From Ascoidea rubescens DSM 1968 (Eukaryota; Ascomycota; Saccharomycetes; Ascoideales; Ascoideaceae), in assembly GCF_001661345.1 (NCBI RefSeq), contig NW_017962921.1, positions 390,001-428,777 of the forward strand: a stretch of 38,777 nucleotides of DNA, given 5' to 3'. The notes beneath the pieces are model-generated. The model searched no databases. It had not been told where the DNA came from and saw only the letters and a program-made list of their open reading frames with translations. Made by a program: the position numbers and the translations under genes. Position 1 is the first letter of the stretch. Every line of letters starts with the position of its first letter. Shown here piece by piece: positions 1-9,670 of the stretch.

Positions 1-1435
1 AGAGAGAGTATTGAAAACAGCGAAAGAAAAATGGAATAATAAAGTGATACAGAATATTCAAATTAAACATGTTGAAAAAGTTTTGGATATTCCAAAGGAG
101 AAACCATGCTGGGTGATTGGGTTAACTTATTGTGAGATGGAATATAAACCAAATGTTTTACAAGAGGTAGCAATTGGAGTCTATGGGATTCCACCACCTC
201 CAAAGCCAACTTATAGCAATCCAGATAAGGATGTGTTGATTTTGGAAGATGAAAGTGGAAGAGTTGTATTGGATTTATCTGATGACAAATTTAATGATTT
301 GGTATTTGTAACTGGATGCGTAATCGGAGTGTTGGGAATTCAGGTCGATATAGGTTTGTTTAAAATCATCGATATTATATTCCCAAGTTTCCCGATTCAA
401 AGAAAGATCAATTTATTAGTACCTTCTAGTGATATTGTAAATAATGATAATAATAAAATTGCTATAATTTCTGGGTTGGAAATTGATTTAGATGAGTTTG
501 ATATAATTAAAATGGAAATATTGAAAGAATATTTATTGGGATATTTAGGTAATGCCAATCAAATCAAAAATATTACTAAATTGATCATTGCAGGAAATTC
601 CACCAAGACATTAGATCAAGATAGTGAATTAAGAAAAGATAATGATAGATTTAAATATGGAACTAAGGCTAAATCGAATTATAATTCAAAGGCAATGAAT
701 ATTTTGGATGAATTTTTGAGTGAGATTTTGACTAGTCTACCAATTGATATAATGCCTGGGGAGTTTGATCCAACAGAGGTGAGTTTACCACAACAAAGTT
801 TACACAAGATTTTTTTCAATAAATCCAAGAAGTATATTAAAACTGGGGATTTAAGATTATTGACAAATCCAGCATGGTTTGAAATTGATAATTTGAGAAT
901 TTTGGGTACAAGTGGACAAAATATCAATGATATATTAAAATACAATATACCAGTGAACAAAATTGAAAATAGTGAAAATGGTGAAAATAATAAAAATGTA
1001 TTTGAAGATAATTATCAATTGAGAAAAAAGTATATTAAATCAACGTTATATTGGTCAAATATAATACCAACGGCACCGGATACATTGTCATGTTATCCCT
1101 ATTTTGAGAAGGATCCATTTACATTGAATGAGACTCCACATGTATACTTTATTGGAAACCAACCAGAATATGGGTCTGAGTTTGTTAAATTAAAGGATGA
1201 TATACAAGAGATTGGATATTCAAATGAGGTTGAAATGACTGAGAGTTTTAATGAAGAAGATCAGGATGAATTAATGATGGAAGTTGACAAGAATAGAATT
1301 GAAAACGGATCAAACAATGAATCAAACAGGGAGAATATAGTCCGTATTATATCTGTTCCCAAGTTTAAAGCAAGTGGAGAGATTGTTTTATTGGATACAA
1401 AGACATTAGAAACTGAGATCATTCGGATTAGTTAG
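1..1435 (+). CDS. POL31: DNA polymerase delta small subunit (B subunit), 5' end outside window
   Basis: Second subunit of DNA polymerase delta, also part of polymerase zeta, which bridges the catalytic subunit and Pol32 in nuclear replication and repair. The reading frame is open from base 2 (GAG AGA GTA TTG), so the true start lies upstream. About 477 residues are visible, close to the whole yeast protein less its N-terminus. Family landmarks match my memory of S. cerevisiae Pol31: ERVL then KW at the start of the visible part, CEMEYKPNVL, ILEDESGRV (OB-fold part), DIMPGEFDPTEVSLPQQ (inactive phosphodiesterase-like part), TAPDTLSCYPY and HVYFIGNQPEYG near the end, then IISVPKFKASGEIVLLD. The frame contains no CTG codon. 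It ends at a TAG at 1433-1435 and converges on HHO1. The family call is secure. Confidence 0.96.
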   Translation, partial: ERVLKTAKEKWNNKVIQNIQIKHVEKVLDIPKEKPCWVIGLTYCEMEYKPNVLQEVAIGVYGIPPPPKPTYSNPDKDVLILEDESGRVVLDLSDDKFNDLVFVTGCVIGVLGIQVDIGLFKIIDIIFPSFPIQRKINLLVPSSDIVNNDNNKIAIISGLEIDLDEFDIIKMEILKEYLLGYLGNANQIKNITKLIIAGNSTKTLDQDSELRKDNDRFKYGTKAKSNYNSKAMNILDEFLSEILTSLPIDIMPGEFDPTEVSLPQQSLHKIFFNKSKKYIKTGDLRLLTNPAWFEIDNLRILGTSGQNINDILKYNIPVNKIENSENGENNKNVFEDNYQLRKKYIKSTLYWSNIIPTAPDTLSCYPYFEKDPFTLNETPHVYFIGNQPEYGSEFVKLKDDIQEIGYSNEVEMTESFNEEDQDELMMEVDKNRIENGSNNESNRENIVRIISVPKFKASGEIVLLDTKTLETEIIRIS

Positions 1436-2048
1436 TGCTGATAAATACACGGTTTGTGTAGATGTGTATATCAGATCATGAATTGATAATGTGAATGACA
1501 GGAAAAAGTGAGATATTAGAGGGAGATGGAAATGAGAGATTATGGACAAAGATGTGCAGTTGTGAATGTGAGTGTGAGTGTGAGTGTGATTGTGATGATG
1601 TTGATATATATTACGATAAAAGATATTATTTGGTAGGTGTATATAAGGTGTGTGGGTTTTGAAATTACAGGCAAATAAGTTACACGAACTAAAACTTGGT
1701 TTATATGAAAATAAGCCCAATCAAATGAAATCAAACTGAATTAAAAATGAATTAAAATAAAATTAAAACAAAATAAAACAAATTAGTATAGGATAATAAA
1801 AGATACATAAAACAAAGTTAAATATAGAAAAATAAGTAGGCAAAAAAAAGGAAAAAGGAAAAATGTAAGGAAAAAAATAAGAAACCCCATAAAACAATAA
1901 AAAACAAAATGGATTAAATTAAATTAAATATAGAAAAAAAAAAAAACGAAAAGAAAAAATCAAAATGAAAAATCAACTACAGAAAAACACAAGCTTTAAA
2001 TCATTAATATATAAATTTAATATATTCTTAACATTAATTTTAGATCAA
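1436..2048. other. Convergent intergenic region POL31/HHO1
   Basis: 613 bases between two 3' ends. The left part has a short run of GTGAGT/GTGTGA-type units (about 1561-1600). The right part is very A-rich, with runs such as 1937-1947. It presumably holds the two 3' untranslated regions and polyadenylation signals. No RNA gene or credible coding frame was seen. Confidence 0.7.
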
Positions 2049-2789
2049 TTATGCGGCAATAGCAGTAGCAGCTGGGGTTGGTGGACCAGCAGGAGCAGCA
2101 GGAGCAGCCTTTTTAGCAGCTCTTGTTTTTGCTGGTTTTGCCTTTGAAACCTTTGCAGCAGTTGTTTTCTTTGTAGCAGAAGCTGTTTTCTTTGTAGTTG
2201 ATTTTTTAGTAGTTGTAGGTTTTTTAATTGAGGAAGATTTAGCGGGACTCTTTTTTGATTCAGATTTTTTTGTGTCAGCCTTTTTTGGTTCAGTTTTCTT
2301 AGAGTCTGCCTTCTTTATATCAGTTTTTTTTATATCAGATTTCTTTTTTGTTGAGGTTGAAGATGGTTCTGAGGTGGTGGAAGTTGTAGATTTTTGTTTT
2401 GATTTTGGAATTGGCTTTGAGGCTGTAGTTTTTTTGGCTGCCAAAGTTGGTTTCGTGGGTTTTTCTATTTTTTCCTTTGTTGACTTTGTTGGTTCCTTTT
2501 TAACTAATTTTACTGGGCCCGAAGGACCTTTTGGTTGCTGAAAGACCTTGTTGTCAACACCTTTTCTCAAGGCCAAATTAAATTGAGTATCAAAATTTGA
2601 AGAGTTAATTTTGTAATTGAGAGTGACATATTTCTTTAGGGCTTGTCTACTTGAACCTTTGCGATCTTTTAAAGCTAAGATGGCAGCAATGATCATTTCC
2701 TTATAGGGGGGATGTTCGGGAGTCTTTTTAGCATTTGCAGTCGTTGGACTGGTGGTAGCTGAGGTGGTGGTGGTGGCAGCTTTAGGCAT
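2049..2789 (-). CDS. HHO1: Linker histone H1
   Basis: Linker histone that binds nucleosomal DNA at the entry/exit site. 246 aa. Residues 1-25 are a Thr/Ala-rich tail. One winged-helix globular domain spans about 26-98, from PPYKEMIIAAILALKDRKGS to GPSGPVKLVKK, with the family pattern SSRQALKKYV. The rest is a long Lys/Ser/Ala/Pro tail with repeated SKK, TKK and KKAD units and an alanine-rich end. S. cerevisiae Hho1 has two globular domains; only one is present here, with basic tail where the second would be. The start ATG at 2787-2789 is followed directly by the typical MPKAA. SFT1 lies upstream on the same strand. The call is secure from the domain and the tail. Confidence 0.95.
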   Translation of the reverse strand: MPKAATTTTSATTSPTTANAKKTPEHPPYKEMIIAAILALKDRKGSSRQALKKYVTLNYKINSSNFDTQFNLALRKGVDNKVFQQPKGPSGPVKLVKKEPTKSTKEKIEKPTKPTLAAKKTTASKPIPKSKQKSTTSTTSEPSSTSTKKKSDIKKTDIKKADSKKTEPKKADTKKSESKKSPAKSSSIKKPTTTKKSTTKKTASATKKTTAAKVSKAKPAKTRAAKKAAPAAPAGPPTPAATAIAA

Positions 2790-3445
2790 GGCAGGATAGA
2801 AATTGAGGGATGAATAGATAAGAAAGAGAGATAACTGCAGGAATTATTTGAAAGTATTAGAATGACTGGAATAAGGAGAAAGGGCGAATAAATTTCAATA
2901 TTAAAAATTAAAACAAATAAAACCAGATAAGGAAAAGAAAATAAACTAAAATCAGATAAAACAGAAGAGACTATTATACAAGACAGAAAAAAGGGAAAAA
3001 GAAAAACAGAAGGAAATCAATGAATATAAGAGCAAAAAAAGAGAGATGGATTCTTACAAAATCAAACAATCTCATCCAACCCATCCAGAAAGAAGATCGC
3101 TCTCAACAATGCAAACAGAAACGGGAGACTGTCCCAGATCCAGCGCTGTGGGCCAACCATCCCACAGCTAACACGGCCTCTCAACGCAGACAGAGCTTGG
3201 GGAGCACTGAGATGACGCCCTGTGGAAACGGGAGCAGGCAAGGAGCAGCGTGTGAGGAGATATACACCAGCTAAGGGATATTGTGGTCCATTTATTCAGG
3301 CTAAACAAAACAACCAGACAAAGGAGAACAAGCTGGAGCAGGGGCAGCAGCAGCAGCTGGAGCAGCAGCAGCAGGGGCACAGGCAGGAGCAGAGACAGAG
3401 GCAGTGAGAGTGCTGGCAGTACAGGGAGAACGAGAGACACGCCGG
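2790..3445. promoter_or_regulatory. HHO1 upstream region with GC-rich, CAG-rich island
   Basis: 656 bases between the HHO1 start and the SFT1 stop, both genes on the minus strand. About 2790-3060 is A-rich. About 3060-3440 is markedly richer in G and C and holds a CAG/CAGCAG-rich run at roughly 3344-3405. Frames through it give only Gln-rich or Leu-rich low-complexity protein on either strand, so it is not called as a gene. It should contain the HHO1 promoter and the SFT1 3' untranslated region. Confidence 0.6.
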
Positions 3446-3805
3446 TTAGAAGAGCTTGTAGAGCGTGTATACAAGGAAGAAGAAAAAGAGCGCTATGCCC
3501 ACCATTTTCACCATTGAGGTGTTGGACGAAAAGAGTCTGGAGAGCTTTGTGGAGGACGCCTTGATGTTGGTTACCAACGAGTTCATCTGGTTCGAGAGGT
3601 TGTCGAGCAAATTGGCATCCTGGTGGGAATCATGGTGGATTTCTTCCGTGATGGACCGTAGAGTAGAGAGTTTGGAGGCTAGCGCTTCAAATCTCACGTT
3701 GTTCTGGCAGCAAGAGATGTTAGTAAACCTGAATCACAAGCAGCAGAGCCAAAAACAGCAGCAAACGAAACTCACCTCCTGTTCTCGTTGAGCATATCGA
3801 GACAT
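3446..3805 (-). CDS. SFT1: Golgi Qc-SNARE Sft1, two exons
   Basis: Small tail-anchored Qc-SNARE for intra-Golgi retrograde transport, partner of Sed5. Coding parts are 3776-3805 (MSRYAQREQE) and 3446-3703, joined in phase 0 to give 95 aa; S. cerevisiae Sft1 has 97. The joined N-terminus SRYAQREQENNVRFEALASK lines up with yeast SRYSQTESNNDRKLEGLANK (recalled). A SNARE helix follows with zero-layer Gln in NLSNQMNSL. The C-terminal membrane anchor KMVGIALFFFFLVYTLYKLF is almost the same as the yeast anchor. Without the upstream exon the frame has no ATG at its start, only GTG at 3697, which supports the spliced model. Confidence is high. Confidence 0.95.
3704..3775 (-). other. Spliceosomal intron of SFT1 (72 nt)
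   Basis: On the minus strand the donor is GTGAGT (3775-3770) and the acceptor is CCAG ending at 3704. A perfect TACTAAC branch site lies at 3725-3719, with its branch A only 16 nt from the acceptor. GTGAGT is the only donor in this window that is not GTATGT. Confidence 0.93.
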
Positions 3806-4692
3806 GATTGTTGAACAGTGTAATGATAGAGAGGAGCTGATGGTGCTCTTGATGGTCTCTTGATGGTGATGGTGAAAATGAGTGATAAACAGTGGAGATC
3901 AGCGCTTAAAGTGGATGAGAGCCAAAAAACAAACCAGGCATGTGCTGGGGAGCTGACATAAGCGCACGCTTTCTTAGATAAATAAACATATATTAATTTA
4001 ATTACTCAGAAGTTACATAACACCACGGTTATACACGCCTAGTAACGCTTAATTGTGGCACGTTTTGATTAAGCAGTGTTACGTAATAATTCCTCCTTTT
4101 TTCAATGAGTCACCTTCTTTTTCTCTTTTGGGTGTGGTTGATATTAGTTTATATCTTTTTATTTATCATCAATTTCTTTGGTTACTTTCGCCTTTTTTAA
4201 CTTTCGATTTATGATATTATCTCGATCACTGGAAGATTCGAAGTTCCGTACGAGTTTTATTTTAATCTGTTTTGATTATTCAACTGAAAAGAAAAAAATC
4301 ATTCATATTGAGTTATTATCATCTTAATGGAATAAGAGATTGATAACGAAAAGGGACTTTTAATACTTTAAATCAAAAATTATTCAACATAATATAGCTA
4401 AATTATCTAGTCTTTCAACATCTTATTGGTACTATTTTATTCCTCTTTTTTTTTAGCGAATTTCATTTCAATTTACTTCCTTACTCTTTACTTATTAACT
4501 AAAAGCAAATAATGGCATTCTGATATTGTATTAATTTTATCTATATTTTTCCACGTTCATTTTCTTGTTGTTTTTTTTATCTAAAAAAAAAAAAATAAAT
4601 AATAACTTTCAAAGGTTCCAAAGGCTACCAAAATTCATTAACAATTCATTAAAAATTATATAAATCATAAAAATTATAAAACTCTAAAAAAA
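3806..4692. promoter_or_regulatory. Divergent promoter region SFT1 / Pho85-type cyclin
   Basis: 887 bases between two divergent starts. The SFT1 side (3806-3960) is moderately GC-rich. The middle holds a TTACGTAA palindrome at 4079-4086, a Yap/CREB-type half-site pair, and the TGAGTCA listed separately. The cyclin side (4200-4690) is AT-rich with T-runs and an A-run directly before the ATG. No RNA gene was seen. Confidence 0.6.
4106..4112 (+). promoter_or_regulatory. Gcn4/AP-1-type site TGAGTCA
   Basis: ATGAGTCAC matches the bZIP consensus TGASTCA exactly. It lies 580 bases upstream of the cyclin ATG. Sites of this length occur by chance a few times in 39 kb; another, TGACTCA, is at 18652-18658. 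Its use is therefore an inference. Confidence 0.4.
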
Positions 4693-5739
4693 ATGATTGA
4701 TAATTGTAACATTAATCTAAATATTGAATCTGTATCAAATTTATCTAAATTATCAAAATTGGCAAATAATAAATCATCTATATCTAAAAGTACTGACAAT
4801 AATACAAACAACAACAATAATAATAGTAGCACTGATAATAATCAACTTCAAAACTTAAAGTGCACATCTGATGATATGCTTTCTTCAATTCCTGACCTAA
4901 TTAATGATAACGATGATTATGAAAATCAAATTGATATCAATAACTCCAACAATTACTCAATTGATATCACAAATAACAATACACAAATAAATTATGATTC
5001 AGATTATTCCTTTAATTTTGTAAATTCCTCATTAAACTCTTTTAAAAATCAACTTTTTGATACTAATACTAATTCTATTACTACTACTTCTAATAATAAT
5101 AATAAAAATATTAATGTTAATCTCAATATTACTCCAAACCCAAAAAACATCAATAACAAAATTCATAAACATGTTAATACCAGAAATTTTATTAACAATC
5201 TAATTATTCAAATTATATCCAATTTGGTTTACGTTAAATTCAAAACTGATAATACTCAAAGTCTTGAATCTAATAAAAATGAAACTGAAAATATTAACAA
5301 AAACAACAATAATATTAATAATACTACATCGCAAAATTTTCATATCTTTGTATTAAAAATCATCAAAAGATCAAATTTATCTTTAAATCACTTAATCTGC
5401 TCAACTTATTTTCTATTTAAATATAGATCAATTATTATTAATAACAATAATAATATCTTGAAAAATGATATTAAAAAATTATTTATTGCATCGCTAATTT
5501 TTACAAACCTTCCAATAAATAATAGTAATAATAAATTATCAATTAATATTTGGGCTCAATTAACTGGGTTGTCATTAACTGAGTTACTAAATTTAAAAAA
5601 ACTATTTATTAATTTAATTACAAATAATAATTCAAAGATCAATTCAAATTTTTTATTCAAAATTAATTTGAAAGAGTATCAATTTTTCAAAAACAATTTG
5701 CTCAATTTAACAAAATTTTACATCTCAAATAAGAAATAA
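4693..5739 (+). CDS. Pho85-type (PCL) cyclin, Asn-rich
   Basis: 348 aa. Residues 1-150 are Asn/Ser-rich and disordered-looking. A divergent cyclin box follows at about 165-330. In PCL cyclins the box begins with a helix of the type F-hxxLhxxSN, then a helix carrying Y..R and then a helix with IFLAALILAxKF. Here these read FVLKIIKRSNLSLNHLICST, YFLFKYRSIII and DIKKLFIASLIFTNLPINN. The next part, WAQLTGLSLTELLNLKKLFI, matches the PCL helix-4/5 pattern W-x-x-x-x-G-L-x-x-x-E-h-N. Such cyclins bind Pho85 and direct it to substrates. Which PCL this is cannot be read from so divergent a sequence. PCL5 is one possibility, because of the upstream TGAGTCA, but CLG1 and PCL1/2/9 relatives remain open. 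Confidence 0.75.
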   Translation: MIDNCNINLNIESVSNLSKLSKLANNKSSISKSTDNNTNNNNNNSSTDNNQLQNLKCTSDDMLSSIPDLINDNDDYENQIDINNSNNYSIDITNNNTQINYDSDYSFNFVNSSLNSFKNQLFDTNTNSITTTSNNNNKNINVNLNITPNPKNINNKIHKHVNTRNFINNLIIQIISNLVYVKFKTDNTQSLESNKNETENINKNNNNINNTTSQNFHIFVLKIIKRSNLSLNHLICSTYFLFKYRSIIINNNNNILKNDIKKLFIASLIFTNLPINNSNNKLSINIWAQLTGLSLTELLNLKKLFINLITNNNSKINSNFLFKINLKEYQFFKNNLLNLTKFYISNKK

Positions 5740-6239
5740 TTACAAATCAATTACATTATTCTATTTGATTCTATTAGGCTTATTTTTTGCTTTTTCTCTT
5801 GCTTTACTCTTATTGTTTTTTACTTGTATACATATTTAGTTTATATATTATTGGACAGTATTTCTTTTCCTAAAACAGACGATGCATGCCAAAGCGTAAA
5901 AAGCGTATATATGCATATATGAGCATGGAAATCATAAACAGTTAAAAGTAAAATTGAAAATAAAACTGAAAATAAAACTGAAGCACAAAATCAAAACTGA
6001 AAAATAGATAAAAATTAGATGAAACTCGAAATGTTATAATAATAGAAATAATAGGAATAATAGGAATAATAAATAATAAATAATAAATAATAAAATAGTT
6101 ATTTTTAACAAACATAACATAAAATGATCTTCAATAAAATATAAAAAATACTATAATTTGAAATCACTAGTCATCAACCAATTGAACAATTAAAATCAAA
6201 AGAATTCAAAAATTTATAAAAATTTATACAAAATTTGGA
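5740..6239. other. Convergent intergenic region cyclin/PAP2 with AAT repeats
   Basis: 500 bases between two 3' ends. It is AT-rich, with a run of AATA/AATAGG units at about 6045-6100 and a TATGCATATATGAGCATG stretch near 5909-5926. It presumably holds the two 3' untranslated regions; nothing else was seen. Confidence 0.65.
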
Positions 6240-8375
6240 TTAATGAAAATCACTTATTTTGACACGTTTATTAGTGGCTTCTGTTAATAAATTATCAGAA
6301 TCTCTATTATGAAGTAGTTTACTTTTTGAATCAGAGTCCTTAGATGGATTCTGATCTTCATCAATAGTTTCATTCAAATCATAATCATAATCATCATTTT
6401 CATTTTCATTTTCATTTTTACTTAAATTATGATCATCATTTTGATTTAGATCTTGATCTTGGTTTAATTTTTTATTTGTTTTAGTTTTTTTTTTATTTAT
6501 GCTAGGATTTATTTGATTGCTAGTTTCTTTAGAAAGCTTCTTTGGATTATCTTTATCGTTTTTGATTTTAATTTTTTCTTGGAGTTCTACTTGTTTTAAA
6601 TTTTGGTTATATTCTTCATTATCTTTTAGTGCTTCATTTACGATTAAATGTCTTTCATCAGAAAAGGTTCTTGGAAGACTTTCATAAGTCATTAAATGAC
6701 CTAAAATGGTTTCACCTTTTCTGTTTTTGGGTGATATATGATGTAATTCATAGCATTTATTTGTTAATAAGGAGAAACCGCCAGAAAAAGCCTTTTTAAG
6801 TTCGTTCATTTTAAAGGTGCCCTTACTTATATTATTATTTGGTATAAAAGGGTCTTGGATGACTAGATTGAAATTATGTCTATCGAATTTCTTTGAAATT
6901 GATAATTCTTGATAAATATATTTTGGGGCTAAAGATGGGCCACTAACAGCAGAGATTAAGATCGCAATATCGTTATAGTTAAAATTTTTCCCGTAAAGTT
7001 CAAAGAATTCAATTAATAAAGTGCCCAAGTTAGCTTCAGGGTTAATTGAGTTTGTTATGATCCTTGGATGAATCTTGAAAAACGTGTAAGCTAGGCAAAT
7101 GATTGCAAAGCCACCAATACCACCGAAGTGAACATCATTTAGTTTTCTTGATTTAATAAATTGTTTTATAACTAGGATTAACTCACGTAGTCCATTAAAT
7201 TCGTTTAGCCAAGATCTAATTAAACCTGCAGCCTTTAAACCAGTTTTTTGGTTGAAAGAGATATCTATTTTCAAGTTTGAGAATTTTTCTTTGATTCTAA
7301 TAATGGGAACAGCTGTTTTGGTTATTGTTTCCATGAAGGAAGTGATTTTTTCATTTCTTAATAGAGAAGCAACTTTGAATAATAAGGATTTAGTGTCTGG
7401 ATAGGATATTGTGTCATCGCATATGACAACCATATCGATATCGGAATCAGGTAGATATAAATCGGCAGCAAATGAGCCAAAGACATGAACGTGAGAGTTT
7501 GGAATATTAGAAGCTATTAAATTTCTGACTTTATTGAAACAGGTGTTTCTTTTGATTATTTCGTCTTTAGTTGGGGAAACATAATTGACAAAATCTCTAA
7601 TTTCAGAGGATAGCCAGTCGGGAAATTCGATTAAATGAATATTATTGTGTTTTTTAATCCAAGGGTAGTCTATGTTTAGTGATTCAGGATTGATGGGGTA
7701 GTTATTAATTTGATCTTTAGCACGAGCAGATGAAGGTGTGTTTTCAAATTGAGAGTTTAACGGTTGATTTGGAGATTCGGTGTCAGAATTGATTAAAACA
7801 TCGGAATTATCATCAGAATCCGAATGTGCAAATTCTATGAAATCGTCATTATTTTCAATTTCATGGTCTTCATTATCAAATAAATCGGCATTTTTATCAG
7901 CGCGGTTGTGAGTCTTGTTATTATGAGCCTGATTGCTATGAGATTGATGAATCGTGGTCGAACTATCAGTGCCAGAAACATTGTTAAAGTCTTCAAAAAA
8001 CACATCCTCTGTATCTGCGGGATCAGCATCACCAGCATTTGAGGCATTCTTCAGCAGACCTGTCTCATCAGACTTTTCAAATTGAGTAAGGTCTAGATCA
8101 TAATCGTCACCACCATTCTCATTCTCATTCCCATTATCATTATTATTATCATTATCATTTCCATTGTCATTGCCATTGTCATTGCCACTACGATGATCGT
8201 TCTGTTCCAGAGCTTGCACAGTGGAGTCATCATCGGCACGAGAAGCAGTCATTGAGTCTCCGTCGCCAACACCTACAGCATCACCTACAGCACACACCTC
8301 TCGAGCAGCATCCCATCTATCGTCGCCAGAAACAACTTCCCCAGCACTCAACACTCTGTCGCTGCGTCCGAACAT
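6240..8375 (-). CDS. PAP2: TRAMP-type non-canonical poly(A) polymerase (Trf4/Trf5)
   Basis: Catalytic subunit of the TRAMP complex, which adds short oligo(A) tails to nuclear RNAs for the exosome. 711 aa from the ATG at 8373-8375 (MFGRSDRVLS). The frame stays open about 200 bases further upstream, but I found no other ATG there. Residues 1-260 are acidic, Asn/Asp-rich and disordered. The nucleotidyltransferase core starts near YPWIKKHN. It contains HVFGSFAADLYLPDSDIDMV with metal-binding D312 and D314, and KIDISF with D371. The central and PAP-associated domain follows (GLRELILVIKQF, HFGGIGGFAIICL, GTLLIEFFELYGKNFNY, IQDPFIPNNNISKG, ELKKAFSGGFSLLTNKCYEL). The C-terminal 130 residues are Lys/Asn/Asp-rich. 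The first 70 codons are GC-rich compared with the rest. Trf4 and Trf5 cannot be told apart here. Confidence 0.95.
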   Translation of the reverse strand: MFGRSDRVLSAGEVVSGDDRWDAAREVCAVGDAVGVGDGDSMTASRADDDSTVQALEQNDHRSGNDNGNDNGNDNDNNNDNGNENENGGDDYDLDLTQFEKSDETGLLKNASNAGDADPADTEDVFFEDFNNVSGTDSSTTIHQSHSNQAHNNKTHNRADKNADLFDNEDHEIENNDDFIEFAHSDSDDNSDVLINSDTESPNQPLNSQFENTPSSARAKDQINNYPINPESLNIDYPWIKKHNNIHLIEFPDWLSSEIRDFVNYVSPTKDEIIKRNTCFNKVRNLIASNIPNSHVHVFGSFAADLYLPDSDIDMVVICDDTISYPDTKSLLFKVASLLRNEKITSFMETITKTAVPIIRIKEKFSNLKIDISFNQKTGLKAAGLIRSWLNEFNGLRELILVIKQFIKSRKLNDVHFGGIGGFAIICLAYTFFKIHPRIITNSINPEANLGTLLIEFFELYGKNFNYNDIAILISAVSGPSLAPKYIYQELSISKKFDRHNFNLVIQDPFIPNNNISKGTFKMNELKKAFSGGFSLLTNKCYELHHISPKNRKGETILGHLMTYESLPRTFSDERHLIVNEALKDNEEYNQNLKQVELQEKIKIKNDKDNPKKLSKETSNQINPSINKKKTKTNKKLNQDQDLNQNDDHNLSKNENENENDDYDYDLNETIDEDQNPSKDSDSKSKLLHNRDSDNLLTEATNKRVKISDFH

Positions 8376-8695
8376 CTTGCTGGGGTTCCTTCGGTGTTCC
8401 TCCACCTTCACCAAAAGACCCACGCGGGAGCACCGCCGCACGGTGTTTGTGTCCGCAGAAATCCGTTGGCGGTTTGCACGCGGCGCTGATTTCTGCTCCC
8501 GCCCTGCTGGTGCAGTTCCGTCTCGCTGGTGCCTGCAGTCTGCAGCGCGATGAGCGATGCCTGCAGCCCTGACCTGTATATAAAAACGTCAAAAGAACAG
8601 CGTTTCGTCCTTTATCTTTGGTGCTGCTTCTTCTGCTTCTGCTGCCTCTGCTTCGTCTGTTGCCTCTGACATCGTGCTCTCCACGCCCTTGCATT
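8376..8695. promoter_or_regulatory. GC-rich divergent promoter PAP2 / TMEM33 gene
   Basis: 320 bases between two divergent ATGs. It is markedly GC-rich for this genome (8400-8570) and holds TATATAAAA at 8576-8584 in plus orientation, 112 bases before the TMEM33-family ATG, a credible TATA box. A CTTCTGCTTCTGCTGCCTCTG pyrimidine run precedes that ATG. Frames through this region in both directions are considered spurious. Confidence 0.6.
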
Positions 8696-9670
8696 ATGCC
8701 TGCTGCCACGTCTCAACCTGCCGTCATCTCGGCCCTGTCTTTTCTCATCTCCTTGAGGCCATTGTTGAAAGTATGTGCAAAAGTTCTGTTTTTTTCACTA
8801 CCAAACCCTTGTGAGGTCTACTCGCTCAAATACTAATTGTTTTCTGCTTTAATTTTTTATTTCCTGTTTTAAAAGACTGCTCAGTTTTACTGGTATCTAG
8901 GCCATTTAATGGAAGTGTTTTCAATGGTATCCTTTACTGTATCAAATTTCTTACCTTCTCCGATTTCTTCAACTTCCAAATTTTTTTACACTTTGTCAAT
9001 TTTCTCAATAATATTAACCTATTCAATCGTTATTTTAAAAACATATCCCTTGGGTTTCGTTAAAACTCTATTTTCAAATCCTTTGAAAATCATCAATGAT
9101 AATAATGTCCAGTACCTTTTATTATCCATTTTTTTCTATTTAAATTTCAAAATCCAGTCTTTAATTCAAGGCTCTTTATACCCTTTCACGATCTACTCAG
9201 TTTTCCATTCTCTAAATTATTTCAGAGATTTAATTCTACCCATCTTACCTCTAATCAACACCAATCTTAAAACCAACATAAATACAAAGATTAACTACTT
9301 GATTAAAAACTACTACGAAACCTCACTAACTATAGCTGCCAACTCGGAATTAATTATAATTTTCCAACTAGTAATGGACATTATTAAAAAATTTGTAATT
9401 CTTTTTATTTATAGAAACACTCTACTAATATCGGAGATCTTCAAGCTATTCTTTATAACTTCCTTTTATCTAATCTTCATCAAAATTAGATATAACCAAA
9501 ATAACTACATGAAAAATGTTGTCAATACCTATGACTACAAAATTAACGTTTTCTTATCTTCAAATCAAAGAATTCCTTCTTTCATTCAAAACTTTTGGTA
9601 TAGCATTAGACATATGATTATCTTCTACCTATCTCCAATCAGCCTCCCTTCTCCTCCAAATAGGCGTTAG
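8696..9670 (+). CDS. PER33: TMEM33/Pom33-Per33 family membrane protein, two exons
   Basis: Nuclear-envelope and ER membrane protein of the TMEM33 family; yeast Pom33 helps distribute nuclear pores and Per33 is its paralog. Coding parts are 8696-8770 (25 codons, MPAATSQPAV...) and 8885-9670, joined in phase 0 to give 286 aa. The splice restores the family signature FYWYLGHL at the start of the first membrane segment, as in FxWFLGH of relatives. Without splicing, that motif lies upstream of the first ATG of exon 2. Several hydrophobic segments follow (about 45-65, 95-115, 165-215), with SLTIAANSELIIIFQLVMDI and the late segment IRHMIIFYLSPISLP. Pom33 and Per33 cannot be separated from one sequence, so the symbol is provisional. 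Confidence 0.88.
8771..8884 (+). other. Spliceosomal intron of the TMEM33-family gene (114 nt)
   Basis: Donor GTATGT at 8771-8776; acceptor CTCAG ending at 8884. The branch site is TACTAAT at 8831-8837, a one-base deviation from TACTAAC. Confidence 0.9.

Noticed and set aside
3020-3564. Gln-rich and Leu-rich frames over the CAG-rich island
   Set aside because: Mirror low-complexity translations of the same repeat on both strands, partly overlapping SFT1.
8376-8709. Coding frames in both directions across the PAP2/TMEM33-family promoter
   Set aside because: GC-rich DNA has few stops. No ATG suits PAP2 upstream of 8375, and no homology is visible.
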